Shown in pieces: positions 22,546-37,309 of a DNA stretch of 64,000 nt (the stretch's first letter is position 1; every line of letters begins with the position of its first letter). This stretch comes from Prochilodus magdalenae (lineage: Eukaryota; Chordata; Actinopteri; Characiformes; Prochilodontidae). The position numbers and the translations under genes were made by a program. The stretch covers positions 539,501-603,500 of the forward strand of contig JAMWET010000814.1 in the NCBI GenBank assembly GCA_024036415.1. The letters are read 5' to 3'. The notes under the pieces are model-generated. The model was not told the DNA's origin, made no database searches, and saw only the letters and a program-made list of their open reading frames with translations.

Positions 22546-25500
22546 CTGTCTCTACGAGGAAAAGAGAAAACATGTACATCGGTTAAACTTCATATACTGC
22601 ATCACTATAGCTGCCGTTTTCCTTTACTGGTAAACACATTTGCTCGCTGTGCTGCGTCCCTGATATGAGCTGATTAGAGATGTTAGGGTATGAAAATTGT
22701 ACATCACGATTATCATGACTATAATTATCACGATTATCTGTATTATCACTGTATGGTCTAAATCATTTCTAATAAGGTTTTATATTGAAAACCATGAATA
22801 CAATGACCAAACATCTGAAAGATTTAGGCTAATTTGTAGATCATTTCAGAAAATTCTTGTTTTAAAAGATTATGCAAATACAAATGTTCATGAAATTCAC
22901 TCTTACAGGACATTCCTCCAGCTCTGAGGCTGAATAAAAACACCCAGATGGTTTAAAAGTGGTGCCTACTCAGTGCTACTGAGCCTGCACACATCATCTG
23001 TATAGCGTAGACTCAGGCGCTGAAAGGTAGCTGCGGCGCCACAGCTTTGTAGCTGGAGTTAGCATTATTCAATAAGGTGATTTAAACTCCCGAACCCTCC
23101 TACTTAGTGTTTTATGTAGGGAGGTATGTGTGGTCACGAAGATAAATCATAAGATTTGAAGTGTTAACCTGTTACTGTAGTAATCAACCACAGCTTTAAT
23201 TATAATTCAAATTTGAAAAGGCCATATTAACTGTTGGGAACGTGTGGCGTACCGGGAAACCACTAACAGTTTCATCACTATATGAATACATGTCTACTGT
23301 GTTCTTACCTGTAGCTGTGGCTCCAATAGATTGCTAACACATTTTGATCTCACATCAATGACTTTTCTTTCTGGTTCTTTTCCTTGTTCACATTTATCCC
23401 CTGGAATCTTACGATATCTAAGAACAGGGACAGGACAATTATTGCATTACAATACTGCGCAATGCCTTCTCCATAGACGGTATTGAGTCTACTGTTTACT
23501 CCTTCTTTCAAAACAACACAAAGGAAGATACTACGCTCTTCAATACATTTCATTCAAATAACACAGTAGATGCAGCAGAAAGAAAAACCTGGAAAATCAA
23601 CAAGTTTGTTACCCGTTGGTCTGTAGGTGCTCTTTCTTGCCATGAATGCAGATCTCTAGATCGTGGCCTTTGAGCTCGGCCTGCTCCACACATTCCGAGC
23701 TGTTCTCTTTTCGGTAGTATCCAAAGTCACTAAGATGGAGAAAGATGAATAAACATATTCTCAATCACTTCTAATTAGAGATAAGCTGATTAATCATTAT
23801 TATATTAAAATCAGAATTTAAAAGAGTGCAATGTTCAAACTGCTAGAGCTGCAATTTATATTATACAATCAATAAACAGCAGTACTGTTTTCATTGGGAA
23901 AATTTATAATAATGAGCTCGCTACGTCTGTAGAGAAGATCTTTCAGAAACAACCAAACAACTGTACACACCCTAGACGAATTGGCAATCTAGCACTCTAT
24001 GTTCAGCGTTCAGGCTTTAAAGGGGAACACCACCGATTTTTTTCAAAAACTCAACGGAATTTTTACAAATTTATAATTTGATCACTAAAAATAATCTACA
24101 TAATTAAATAGTTGAGATGTAAACAATGTTGGTTTGGTGTGAAATGCTGTTCACAGTGGTGGTGATAGGAACTGTCTGAAGAGGTAATGAGGTTAATCAA
24201 ATGATCCTGGAAACACTGCCTGATGTCTGACATCATGAAACCCACTTTAATCCCTTTAATCTGTGTGTTGTGGGGGAGTGTTGAATGATTTTCAGGCCTG
24301 GACATCGATAAAAACTGCAAATTAAATTTACAGTACCAAATATTGAACAGAAAACAATGCAATAAAATATTTTGCACGTATCACCCAGCACAGAGCTAAG
24401 GAAGCTAAATGTATAAGACTGTTCACTAGTGCTGAAATTAGTTTGACCTTTGTCTTCCTCTACAGGTAGTGGATATGGGTTTCACCAGGGAAATTCAGAA
24501 CTGTGGTGACTGCTAAGACTGAAGATGCAGTCAAACATGTTATGCGTAGTTGGAATAAAACTATACTGAAAATAATTTTCACTCTAAATAAATGCCTCTT
24601 GAACAAAACACCCAATACACCATTCAAGAACTGCAATTTTAGTATCAAAATTGTACGTTTGTTTATTTGTGGCTAGATCTAGTCATCCATCCACCCATCT
24701 ACCTATCTAGATACTGACCAAAGGAAGTCATCCAGTGTGCAGGGGCATGGTGTGGGCTGTTTGTTGACAATGTAATCTCGCCCATTCCAGCACACGGAGT
24801 CTTTCTTGAGTCGTAGAAAATGCTCCTTATAGCCGAGATTGCAGCCATCGTTAGGATCACTGATGTCATCTGAATGTGCCAGCCACTGCACATAGTCACC
24901 ATCACCACCTAAAACAAGATTCATGCAGAGAACAGGCAACAAAGAGACATAGCCCTCAAGATTAACAGATCAGGGCAGTCCCAGGGTAACACAACATCAA
25001 CACAGACTGCTATTCTAAATATGTAATGAAATATGGAACAGCACCAGCAGCTCTGTGTGTGTTATAATCACGTTAAATAACACCCATAAATAACACTCAC
25101 AGTCGCGTGTTAGCAGCTCTCTGAAATCGATAGTGACGGAGACCCAATACTGTGTGAGCAGTGTTTCTCTGTAGCCCCAGATGCTGACATTCATGGACCG
25201 TGCTCCTGGCTCCGAGGCAAGCCCAGTGAAGTAGAGTGGCTCATTGGTGAAGTTGTACACATGCCAGCACTGGCCCTCATCGGTGGAAAACCTGATAAAG
25301 AAGGTGATGTGTTTCAGTGTTTGTCTTTTGACAGACCTACTTTCACACCTACAGCTTTAAACAAACAGTCACGTACAAATGAAGTGCACTCACTTGACCT
25401 GAGAGATGGGCATAGTGGGGTTGTGCTCCACAGCCACTAGAAGGCCTCCGGAGTCCAAGATGGCATAGTGATGGGGGCCCTGAAGTGCACGCAGCCATGA

Positions 25501-28500
25501 ATATCCACCATCATCGGACACATACACATCCGGGGTCAGAACGGAGATGGCATCACCAACGCTACCTGAAATGGGTGTTGAGCTGATTAAGTCAGTTTAA
25601 ATGTAAGAGAAATGAACCTACATTATAACACTCAGCACTGTCAGCATTAGAGGTACTGGCGGCACAGATATCAGGAACTTGTGCTGTAGGACATATGCAT
25701 TAACTATTCCAAGATCCAGTGCTGAGAATATCAGTACTGGCTGTGAAAAAACTGGAATCTATGCATCCCGAACAAGAGCTGCTCAATCTACTTCTAAATT
25801 CCGTTTCATTTAAATGACATATAAAAGCGAAAGTCACACAAGGTAACAGAGTGGTCAACTTCATAAACTATCTCCTATTTATCTGATACATGTAGGCATC
25901 CTCAATTTAAGACCAAAGAGTAAGTAACAATACACCAAAGATGAAACATTTAGGCTGGTGTGTGGTCTTGCAAGCCAGATGTCTGTCTCTCATCAGACAC
26001 TTTCAAAATGGGGCCACAACCAAAAGATCCCAGTCAGAGATAAATAAATGTGGCAGTAAATTTGTGAAGATATCTTGTTTAAATGCTACTAAATGTTTTG
26101 CATTGGATGAATGAAAAAGACAAAATGCTGATAATTACAGAAAATGTGTGAAATTGTACGCGGTGGGCACAGAACAGGCAACTGCTTCTTTTACCACTGA
26201 GCAGATAAGAAAAGCCCACTGTGTGAAAAAGCACTCACAAAATGAGTTTTAGTGAGTTCTCTACTGGGTCAGTGCAACAGTCTTGAGAAGTCAGCATCAT
26301 CACACAGCAGCATATATCACACAGTGATTCATATTAGGGCGGCACGATATATCGTCGAAGCATCGTCATCGCGATGTGCGCATGCGCAATAGTCACATCG
26401 CAGGACGTGCGATGTCACTGAACGAACACGTCATGCTGCAATGTTTTTGCTGCTTTACACAATAAGAATAATCACACTGTTCTTATTTTATATACCAGAG
26501 GAAGATTATGTCTGCCCAATATAATTTATTTTGCTCCAATATTGTTTTTTTCGCTATTTGTTGCTAGTGACATTTAGTTTCTGCGTGCACAATGAAGCAT
26601 CCAATCATCTCCCCCCCAGTGTCTCACCATACGAGAGAGGTTCCAAACCACAGCGAGAAATCACTGATGCGAAAGACACGGTACCAGTTAAAGAGGGCTT
26701 TAAAAACATGATCCCGTCATGTTGCCATCCCAGAGTTATACGAGAAGTGCAAGGCACAAGTTAAAACAGAGTTGTCGCAAGATCACTATTATGCAGCTAC
26801 AACAGACAGGTGGTCCAGCCGGACAGCGGATCCTTATACAAGTCTTACTGTCCACTTCATCAGTGAGGATCAATGACGCCATTGTTTGCAAACGGCAAGT
26901 TTTATTTTATCTTTATTTGTTTGGCTATGATCACCAGCAGTCTGTTTTTACTTACTTTACTTACTGTTCCTCAGAAAAGTTTATTTATTATAAAATATTT
27001 GTGTATGCTTTGTGGATATTTATTATAGCCTAAAGTTATTTGTTTTATAGCGCCATGACATTTAGGTTGTATTTATGTATACCACTCAAGGGAATGTATA
27101 GCTGCTATTTTTTTGTAGTTTTGGTTTAATGATGTTTACAACTTCAAAAAAGATTTGATTGTTAAATAAAATGTTCACTCATGTTAAATTCCTAATGTGT
27201 ACCCGTTATTAAGGGTAACAAACATGCAGTATTATCATTTACTTTTCATGACTTTTGACCAAATCTGGCGAAAAGTACTGAATTGTTTAATATCGCAATA
27301 TATATTGCAGAAAATAAAAATATCGCAATGTTAAAATTTTCCAATATCGTGCAGCCCTAATTCATATATTAACAAACTCTATGAATTGAGGTTCTCAGCA
27401 TGGACAACTTTAGTTTAACTCACTACAGTCATATCGGCATGCATATCAGCAGACATGCAATATAAAGATATTAAAGTGGTCATGTGGGGACAGCCAATCA
27501 GAATGACACTGACAAAGTCCCAAAAGTTGTGGCGCAGGACAAGGCTAAAACGACAAGGACAAAATAATATTTGGAAAGAGAAAGAGAGTGCAGTGAGGAG
27601 TGAAAAACACACCCTTGAGATTCATCAAGTGTCACATGCAGGCTACTCAAAAGGCCAGGAGCACTGGTTCGATTGCCTTTAACAGATAAACTGGCATCTG
27701 TAAATGCAAGGCAAGCTGATTTGAGATAAGCTTGTCTATTTTGTAGCTGGAAGTTAAACACTATTTAGGGTTATGATGTGTGGTGATGCTGTTTGGCTAT
27801 CCGGTTCCGTGTTAGCCTGACCAACTGACAAGGTAGGCATGATCCCAGGCACTAAATTTGGCTCATAAAACAGTAGCCTGTCAGCTACGTCAAGGTATAT
27901 CGACCATGTTTGCATAAGACATGGCAGGAATTTAAACATGTGCAAACAAGTTTATCAAGAAGTGTCTTCATGTCCCAGCTTATTTAAATATGAGCATGTG
28001 AAAGAGAAAGCGTGCTTTAATTCTGGACAGTACCATGAGCAATGATCAGTCCCACAGCATTGGGCTCACTCAGAGGCAGCATTGGCACATTCAGCTTCAT
28101 GGAGATACTGTAGGACGCATGGATATGTAGACTACACTGTAGGGAGAGAACAAACAACTGATTAACACATACAATCAATTCAGTGTTCAACCTCACTTAC
28201 AAGAGAACACCTCAACTGGTGTGGGCGTTCCCAAGCCATCCCTGAGGTAACGCCACTTCTTAATCAATTTACATACTGCTATCCCATGACTTTTGGTTTG
28301 CCAGTATACATTTACACATAGTTCCTCAGAGCCACACCACTCTACAGTACAGTCAAGTTGTTGCTAACAGTGATCAGAGTACTAATCTAGATGGGTACAG
28401 TTATGTACACCTACATACATCTCATGCTTTTATCATAATCACTGTTGAATTTGGTGATTAACAGAACAGTAATAAAGAGTAAAAGGGGGACCAAAAATAA

Positions 28501-31500
28501 TCAGTGGGTCTCAACACAAACAGTATGGCTACAGATGGGACCTGGCCTGAAGAGGTTTGGGAATCCTAGCTCTAAAGTGTTTTCTTAGTTAAACACTGGT
28601 TGACCCTAAATTTATCATGCCCCTCACACGAGCTCTCACCGCATCTTTATCTTTAGCTGTGGAATCACACTTGCTGTTCTCTGGTTTCTTCAGGGGCACC
28701 CACTCTCCACCTTGGTCAAATGACACCACAGTCTGCACTGATCCATCTACAAGGGAGAAGATTCCGAAGATTGCCAACATAGTCAGCTGACCATTGTTAA
28801 GCTACGTGTATTTTTTTCTAGCAAATAACTGAGATCAGAAAACACTGGAGATACAGTCTCAATGTATGGTGCACATGGTTTCCAGAACTGAAACCTATTT
28901 TAGATTCTACTATTAAGAATTTTACTGAATGTTGAACATATCGTCGCTGTCCATAGAAAAACAGGTATCTCCAAAATGGCAAAAACCTCAATTAACTGGA
29001 GTGAGCCTTTATTTCAAGCGATACTGGGCCATTTCTGTTGGTCCATCCAGTATGAAATTTACACACAGCACGAACAGCAGCCGCTGTGTTCAAGCGAAGC
29101 ATAAAAGCCAAAAATGCCAAATCGGCAAAATTTAGATACACGTTTTTGCTTGGACAGCGATGAAATACAAGTATTCTGCCTTAAGTAGCTTTACCTTCAG
29201 CTAGCACGCTGGTCATGAATACTCCTCTGAGTGAAGTAACATTGGTGAAATCATTGTCACCCCCTGTGGCTGTGTAGAGATGGCGCTCCAATGACTTGGA
29301 GTACACCATGCCCCTGTCGTCTGACACATAGATGGTGCCAAAGCCGGTGTCTACAAATAGAGAAACGATATACAGACTTAGAACTGCTGAACAATGTAAA
29401 ACTCAGATCACATATGGTCAAAAACATACACCACAGCTAATATCAGATCCAGTTCATTTTAGTTATCACTTTCCTGCAGCTGGCAGTTGAAGCTTTGAAT
29501 ATTTAACAAATATTTTTAAATTAAATTTACATGCAAAAACTGGCAGCCATGGGGTCATTTTGTGTTATGTTTGAAAATCTACGTGCTAAATAGCAGTGCT
29601 CTAATATGCCTTCAACTGTTAGACTTTCCACTCCAACATAAACAAGTAGCACAAGCCTGCTCCGCTACCAGCAGCATTAGCCAACCTATGCATTTGGTGG
29701 TGTGTTTTTTATATTGTGTTTTCTATTTGCAGTATATTGAATTGTAACCCCGGTATCATGATACATATAATATTGCCTGTTTCTTGCTAATACACATCTC
29801 TATTTAAATCCTATACTAAATGTTTATCCAGAGCTGAGTTTCTGCACTAATTGTCTACATTTTACTGTATTCTGTTACATGTAATACATGTAACCACATT
29901 AAAATACATTTCTCTGTATTGCTGATCTAGGCATGTGAAGTAGCAGTATCTGCAAGTTCATCTATGAGGAGAGACACATCAGAATATCGGAATCCCACAT
30001 TAATGCGCCCCTAATTGTATGTAGTCTGACAAAACCAACTGCATGCGTCTTTTCTAAGGTATTACATTATAATACATGACATACTCACCCCCTGGTTCAT
30101 CCACATGCATAAAGACCATGTCATCGTTAGCTGCCAGTATTGAGTAGAACTGCTCATGTCCTACAGGAGGAAGTTGTGCCATATTCCATTCATCACCCTG
30201 ATTTACGGACACATGGATCATTCGCATCGTACCCTGAGAGAGACATACGCTGTGAGGCCCACATACACACACCAGCCTATCACACCCTCCTTACAGGTGA
30301 TCAGGAGAATACTTACTGTCCCAATAGTGACTGAGGCAAACAAGAAACGACCACCAATCCCGAAGGAGTAAATCTTCTCGGCGATAGTCTTAAATGTGCG
30401 CCCATTGTCCATCGTCCTCCTCAAAGTAAGCACCCCTCTGTCATCTGAAAAACAGAAACTCATCGTGACCTTGGGCAGAGACACGTGAACTGGTTCAAAC
30501 AGTACTGATTCTGTTTTTAGGTCATGGATGTAGAGCTAGGAGTTTCATAAAGGAAGCATTTCAGAAAAACATGTTACAACTTTTGTACTCGGCTATAAAG
30601 TTGAGATAACTCAACATTAATCAATGATTTAGTGAGATAACAGGCATGTGCTCATGTTAAAACGTATTCAAACAAGGAAGAAAATGACACACTTTCCCAT
30701 CACACTCCACCTTAGGTCATCCCAGCCATAATAAATAATACTTACAGCAGGTGCCATTTAGGTTTGTGGAGATGAAGAGAGTGCTGCCTGTTCCCCTAAG
30801 ACAAAGCATATACAAAATTACTATGTTAGACATGTAATCTGGTGCATGTAAAAGGAAAACTTGTTTTAGCAAAGCAAAATATATATTTAAATAAACTTTA
30901 GGAATGTTTACACACTACTTCAAACTCTTTTACTCCCCAAAACAGCAAGGAATAAGTGGTTTCCACTAGATGGGCCCTTTAAATCTTAATCTAAAAACAT
31001 GTAAAAACTCTTTTGGTGAGGTAGTTGCTGTAAATCAGTGTCTAAAACGCATCTTTTACAGGCATTTACAGCATATGTTAGGTGCCCAGGTAAAGGTCAC
31101 ATGCTGTAAAAGAGTCTTCTTCATATAACTGCACTTCTATTATAAATAACAACACACGTTAAAGCTTAGAAAACAAACTTCTCGTTTTTTTAAGAGGTGA
31201 AACGTTCAGACTGTGTGGCTACTGTCAGGCAAGGTGAAGTGTGACCTGGCAATTAGTAGCAGATCAGGTACAGATTGCTGCTTCCAAACTGGAGTACCCT
31301 GACTTGCCCTTGACGTCTGTTCCTTTCCACTGACCAGCTAATTAACAAGTTACTGAGGATCCTATGCTTCTGGCACAGTACATTCAAAGTAGCTGGATCT
31401 TTAAACGTTTAGCGAAACGATTTACTTCTCTCTTTTACAGAGCTCTGCCCCGGCTTAAACACTTCGAGTAACACATAGACCTGCTTTTGCAACACTGACT

Positions 31501-34500
31501 TTATCTAATGATCATTACTGCATACACAACTGGGCTCAGTTTACATGAAAGAAACATGGTACCTCACACTGATGTCTGAGCACTGAATAGCTGGAAAGTC
31601 ACATGAGCCTTTTTTTTTTTATACACCTGGGTGTCAACTTGCTCTCTGAAGATCTTTGTATCCGTCACCCAGAGCTGACTACCTGAGCGTGACCCATTTT
31701 TCAAGAAACCAGGTGATCTAGCCAAGGTCGAGTCAAACAGTATGAGCTGGTAAGGTTGCTTTCCTTGTTTAATACCTTGAGCGTTGAGGTGTGCACATAC
31801 ATGCTCACACACAGAACACCAACTGTAAACAATCCCAGTGCAGTCCCTTTGTCCCATGTGTATATAAAACTAGTTAAACCTGTCTCTGGCAGGACTATTT
31901 TAGTCAAATAATGATTGTCCAGCCACATTCCTTGGAATGCACCTTCTTTCTAACATAATTCCTCTTTCGCTGTTGGTTAGTTAGATATTAAGTCACTGTG
32001 TAAAATACGCTGAATGTTTGCATGCTGTTAAAATTGAGTGTTACACTTAAAAGATCTGTATTCTAAAACACCTTGATATGTGAGAATCAGCAAGAGTTAA
32101 TGAACAGATATCCAGTTAATCACAGTAAAGAAAAACAGTGCTGAATTAGTAGCACAAATATAGAGCGAGGAATACGGTAGGAAACATTCATATTATTCAA
32201 AAGTTCAAGTTGCGGGCAGTCCTCGCCCAAAGAAACAGAGGCTGCCACTTCAGCTAAGACTCATCACTTTACATCTGGACGATGACTTGACGTGCTAGTT
32301 CCTCAAACAAATATTTTTCCACTGTTTCTTGAACCAGCTAATATCAGCTAGCAGTAGTTCACCTAGTCAGAAACAGCGACACGCTACATCAACCTCCACG
32401 TCTTTAGCAGCATGCTCACATTTAGGCTCTCGGTCTGGAGCGGTACAGTGTAATATACCAGCTCACAAACACATACAAAACCTATAAAATGTGTGCTAGA
32501 ATAGTATTACAACCAGGCTTTTAGTATTACAACAGTCTTACAACACTGGCGTCTGGAAAGAGCACATCCATAGTTGTATTACACAGCCAGCAAAGTGTGA
32601 AGGGAACAAGACAGATCGAATAAAGCACAACTTGAAAACTGGCTTAACGGATCATATATAATAATATTTAGAGGAGCATGCTTGATCGACATCTCTCAAT
32701 CCAACACTTGGTTTAATTGTGCTTCACCCTGCTATGCCACTGAAGCACAACTAAACCACTGATCTAGAGAAATTAGGGAACTGCATGTGCTTACTAGCTT
32801 CCGCTTGCTCATTAGCTTTCTCATTAAACTTCTCAGATTTAAGAGTGAGATTACGGTGGAGGAACGATTTATTTCCACCCAAAATAGAAAACAATTGTTA
32901 GAACTTTGTGAATAGACACTGGGCAATTTCCTCCAGCTGACACAGTTTCATCACACTTTGCGGGATTGTGTTAAGCAGGAAGATGGTTGAGATGATTCAG
33001 CAGAGAGTGTATCACCTATGTGCCATGGGGAACATATCAGAAAGCTTAGTTCTGTAACTGCACAGGACAACAGCCCTCTTACCATTTAACAATGCACACA
33101 GTCTTATGGATGTTCTTCCACGTCTCACCAAAGTCCTCGGAAATCCAGAGGTCATACTGAAACAACACAAACGATACAGAGGACATGACACGAAAGCTCA
33201 GTTACAGCAAGAACAGGAACAGGAAGCCACAGAAGAAAAAGGCTACAGAGAAATAAGAAATGATACCTTATCCCCAAGGCTTCACATGTTCGGTAGCTAC
33301 ATTTTCACACACTAGTATTTGGACAACCATTTGGTGCTCTGTCATTAGGTATATGCTCAATGAAATAAGCAGAGTAAAAGAGCTCTAGATATACGTGGTG
33401 GAGCACTGTTCCTTCATGCGCTCTCTCTCTCACCTTGGAGCTGATGGCCACAAGTACATTGGAGTTTTGAGGATTGTACATGATCTGCATTTGAGGGTTG
33501 AAAGGCAGGTCTGAGTGAGAGAAGCTCTTTCCAAAGTCCTTGGAGAGGAAAATTCTATAGCCAGTACCTCCAGACAGATCTCCTGTAAGGATCACCTGGA
33601 AGAAAGACGAGAGCGTGCATACACAGGTGTGAAACAACAATCATGTCTCATTTCTGGTAGATCCACAGAACACAGATTATTTCTGGGCCTAGTGGAAGTT
33701 GTTAAACCTCCCTGCATGTATAGTATCTAGTGCCAAAGGAAATTAATATTTGATGGATGATTGGTGTTAATTAATCTTTAAATGGTCCAGATCAGTTACT
33801 GGATGCTGAACATTTCTAAAACAACTCCTCACCTTCCCGGAATTCTCAGGGCCAATAGCGATCCCAAAGTCCGTACTGATAAAGGTGTTATTGATAAGGT
33901 CTGTGACATCCTTAAATGACTTCCCATAGTCTTCACTGATGGGGGAAAAACACAAGTAAATATAGGTGTCAATAAATAATAGACATCGCAAATGACAGAC
34001 ATGTAGAACCAAATTCAACTGGAGCTCACCTCCTGTAAAGTCTGGACTGGCCAAACCTTAGCATGAATATTGGCAACTGAAACGTAGTCAGGGCCAGAAG
34101 AACCTGGGAATAACCAAGGAGACACTTCAGCATTATGTATTCCCTAAACTCACACCACCAAGAACTCTGGACAGACAACCATGAGACCCTAGTGCAAAGT
34201 GGACAGCACTAGAACTCCAGCTCAAGTACTCTCAACCGTCTACAGATCCACAATCAAATTGTGAAATCATAGTAATAGTCTGCAGTCTCAAAAACTACAC
34301 GCAAGAAAAAAGAACCAGAGGACAAATGAAGTTCTCATTCAGCATTACTGCTTTATCTTTATATCAGTGATGTAGACATGACAGTGCCAATAATGAGTTC
34401 TCCAAATGGAAATTTAGACAACAGCACATTAAACTCATATCTAGCACATGTTTAAAATCCCCTTTATGCAAAATAATTATTAACATATATAACCATGCTA

Positions 34501-36231
34501 TAACATTGCACATTCAACACTCACCCCTGTTCCATCTCCAATCCAGGCCAGAGACACCGATCCACTAAGATCATCAAAGTTGTGCTGCAATGAGATTAGA
34601 AATCATTAATGACTCTGAAAGGAGAGGTGCAATGTAGCAAAGCGGTAAACAGAAGGCGAACTTTTTATAGAACTGATGGTAGTGTTGTTAAAACGCTTCT
34701 TGATGGGGAAGTCCAAAACGTATACACCCATTCAGGGTGGTTTACATGTGAAATGTGAATTACAGAGAAACATACTGACCCTATGAGGCCGATCTGGGGT
34801 GCTGCAGTGCATATATAGTCATTGTACTAACTATCTAATACAACCAGTGAACCCACATTAGTCCTCCGGGTATTTTGATCGTGTAATGATTCTGAAAACA
34901 AAACGTGACACAAACATCTACCGTCTCGGGTCACAGGTGCCGGATGACGGAAACACAATACCTCCTCATGTACTTTTATGTGTTGAAGCTTTCAGAGGCA
35001 TTTGACTCCTCAGAAAGACAACAAAACGTGTCATCAGCACCCAAACAAACCTAAATATCACACGCTCCTCCGGGTTAGAGAGCTAGATCAGAGCGGAGCG
35101 TCACAGGTTACAATTCTCCATATAAAGACGAGACTGAAATTCTTTCACTTTCCCATTCTAGCCTACATCTGCTTCTCTCAAGTCAGGAGTGGAATCCTCT
35201 AATCCCATCTAGTTTTCCCAGCAGTCTCTATTTGATCAGCCCTTACATAAGGAGCATTAGAGCATCAGATGTGCATGTCCTCTGCTCTTGGAACTCATAG
35301 GGAAGACTCCCCGAAACAAGAACCACTGGACTTGAAGACAGAGACCTTTGCGCCTCATGAAGGCATTGTTTGGGCCAGACTGAACCCTGAACAAACAGGT
35401 TTGGAAACCTGCAGTACGGGTTGGGCCACATTACCTTATAGTTACCATGCTTAACTTCACATCACATTGTGCAACTCATGCTTCCGGAGTATGGTGGTAC
35501 TGCGAAAGGAAACCTGCACCTGCAAGATTCTCTGTAACAATGTGGCTCATACCACATACCCAGATGACTGGAAATGGTCTTGTAGGGCTCACATTGGTTG
35601 TACTGCAGGCCTACTGCACTGCTACGAGCCCGGTTTGCCCTGAATCGTCTGAAAGCTGCCTCTCTTTCAGTCCCACGGTCTTTATGTCTACGGCTGGACA
35701 AGTTTAAGGATGATTGCATTCACGTGGCATGCATTTATTAAGCTGTGGAGGGGGTGGGAAACGCCAAGAGCAAAACAAAGTGAATTTACGGAGGGCCGAA
35801 ACCAGACAACACTAACAACACCACCACCACAAACTGCTGAATGCAGGCTCGGCGTCAAAGCACATGAATTTACATTACAAGGCAGCGCCATGCAAACACG
35901 GCCGACTCGCTGCGTCTGTAGTCTAGTACTACGCCACTGTAAGAGAGCCGGAGTGCAGGGCTTAAGGCGAAAGGGTCGAACTTACATTGTGAGTGTTGTT
36001 TGCTAATTTCGGGTCATATCCATGCAGAGCATTACAGGTGTCTCCTGCCTGGTCTGCGCTCCTCTTCCTAACGCCGTGCTGTGAATCCGCTGCGGGTTTC
36101 AGGAGACTTCTCGCCGACAGGGCAGTCGTGTGAGTCGAGCGGCCGTAACGTGATGCACTATTCTCTCTAAAGTCTAAACTCAAAGCCGCCGGAAGCAAAA
36201 GAAGTAAAATAAAGTGCTGTAGTCGGCCCAT
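20860..36231 (-). CDS. sort1: Sortilin (sort1), 20 coding exons, 814 aa
   Basis: Type I VPS10-domain receptor that sorts lysosomal enzymes, proneurotrophins and lipoproteins between Golgi, endosome and surface. Minus-strand exons: 36231-35986, 34584-34525, 34103-34030, 33935-33833, 33595-33434, 33156-33083, 30795-30746, 30444-30317, 30233-30089, 29350-29195, 28746-28640, 28136-28034, 25565-25394, 25291-25101, 24908-24719, 23729-23613, 23417-23309, 22545-22433, 21218-21089, 20874-20860. All phases agree; the sum is 2,445 nt. Residues 1-18 are the signal, with a propeptide to about 57. The ten-bladed beta-propeller shows repeated S-x-D-x-G-x-x-W/F Asp-box motifs ([32 protein letters not shown]). 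The 10CC module is Cys-rich (about 590-725), the membrane span 739-759, and the tail carries YSVL (773-776) and DDSDEDLL (806-813). Human is 831 aa. Which teleost paralogue (a or b) this is cannot be settled. Confidence 0.97.
23309..25291 (-). other. sort1: sort1 exons 14-17: end of propeller and 10CC module
   Basis: Exons 25291-25101, 24908-24719, 23729-23613 and 23417-23309 encode residues 527-729. The Cys-rich stretch includes [60 protein letters not shown] and [10 protein letters not shown], each aligned with the human 10CC-a/b module that packs under the propeller. All expected cysteines that I can compare are kept. Confidence 0.9.
26335..27359 (+). mobile_element. hAT-superfamily element, 1,025 bp, internally deleted, with perfect 8-bp TSD
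   Basis: The left end TAGGGCGGCACGATAT and the right end ATATCGTGCAGCCCTA form terminal inverted repeats with one mismatch. ATTCATAT is duplicated exactly on both sides (26327-26334 and 27360-27367), the 8-bp target duplication of hAT elements. Inside, shifted frames show ZBED/hAT-type transposase pieces: [16 protein letters not shown] near 26625, and [20 protein letters not shown] followed by [12 protein letters not shown] at about 26720-26820. Most of the catalytic domain and the dimerisation tail are missing. It sits in the 2.5-kb sort1 intron between exons 12 and 13. Confidence 0.92.
28938..29162. mobile_element. MITE with long inverted repeats, copy 1 (sort1 intron)
   Basis: The element begins ATATCGTCGCTGTCC and ends GGACAGCGAT, with AGAAAAACAGGTATCTCC just inside the left end. 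It is about 225 bp with no coding potential. It shares ends and interior with copies at 42673-42927 and 47751-47966. Confidence 0.8.
35986..36231 (-). other. sort1: sort1 exon 1: signal peptide and propeptide with dibasic cleavage site
   Basis: Exon 1 encodes residues 1-82. A hydrophobic core [12 protein letters not shown] (7-18) is followed by a propeptide ending GVRKR/SAD at 53-60. In human the site is RWRR/SAP. Here P1-P3 are Arg-Lys-Arg, but P4 is Val and not Arg. The exon closes with KLANNTHN, matching the human start of the propeller. The propeptide normally blocks ligand binding until cleaved in the late Golgi. Confidence 0.9.
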
Positions 36232-36420
36232 TGTTCGTTAGCCTGGGTATCAAATAGGTTAAACCTTCACCGTGGGACTTCTTCTGCCGCTGCCGCTGAC
36301 GACGTCAACAAAAACAAAGTGGCTGTGGTGAAGCGCTAGTTATCGCTCCTCATCGCGAACTCATCTCGGCTCGCCCGGGGAGGGGAGGGGGGGCGGTGGT
36401 TACAGGCTCCCACACGACGC
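36232..36420 (-). promoter_or_regulatory. sort1: sort1 promoter / 5' UTR region
   Basis: A CpG-rich stretch directly upstream of the sort1 ATG. It includes GACGACGTCA at 36298-36307 (half CRE-like) and a GC-rich GGGGAGGGGAGGGGGGGCGG Sp1-type tract near 36378-36397. No TATA box is obvious. The transcription start is not resolved. Confidence 0.55.

Positions 36421-37309
<889 letters not shown>

Noticed and set aside
26531..27033. Two open frames in the hAT element as a host gene
   Set aside because: They are frameshifted pieces of one deleted transposase lying between hAT ends and target duplications.
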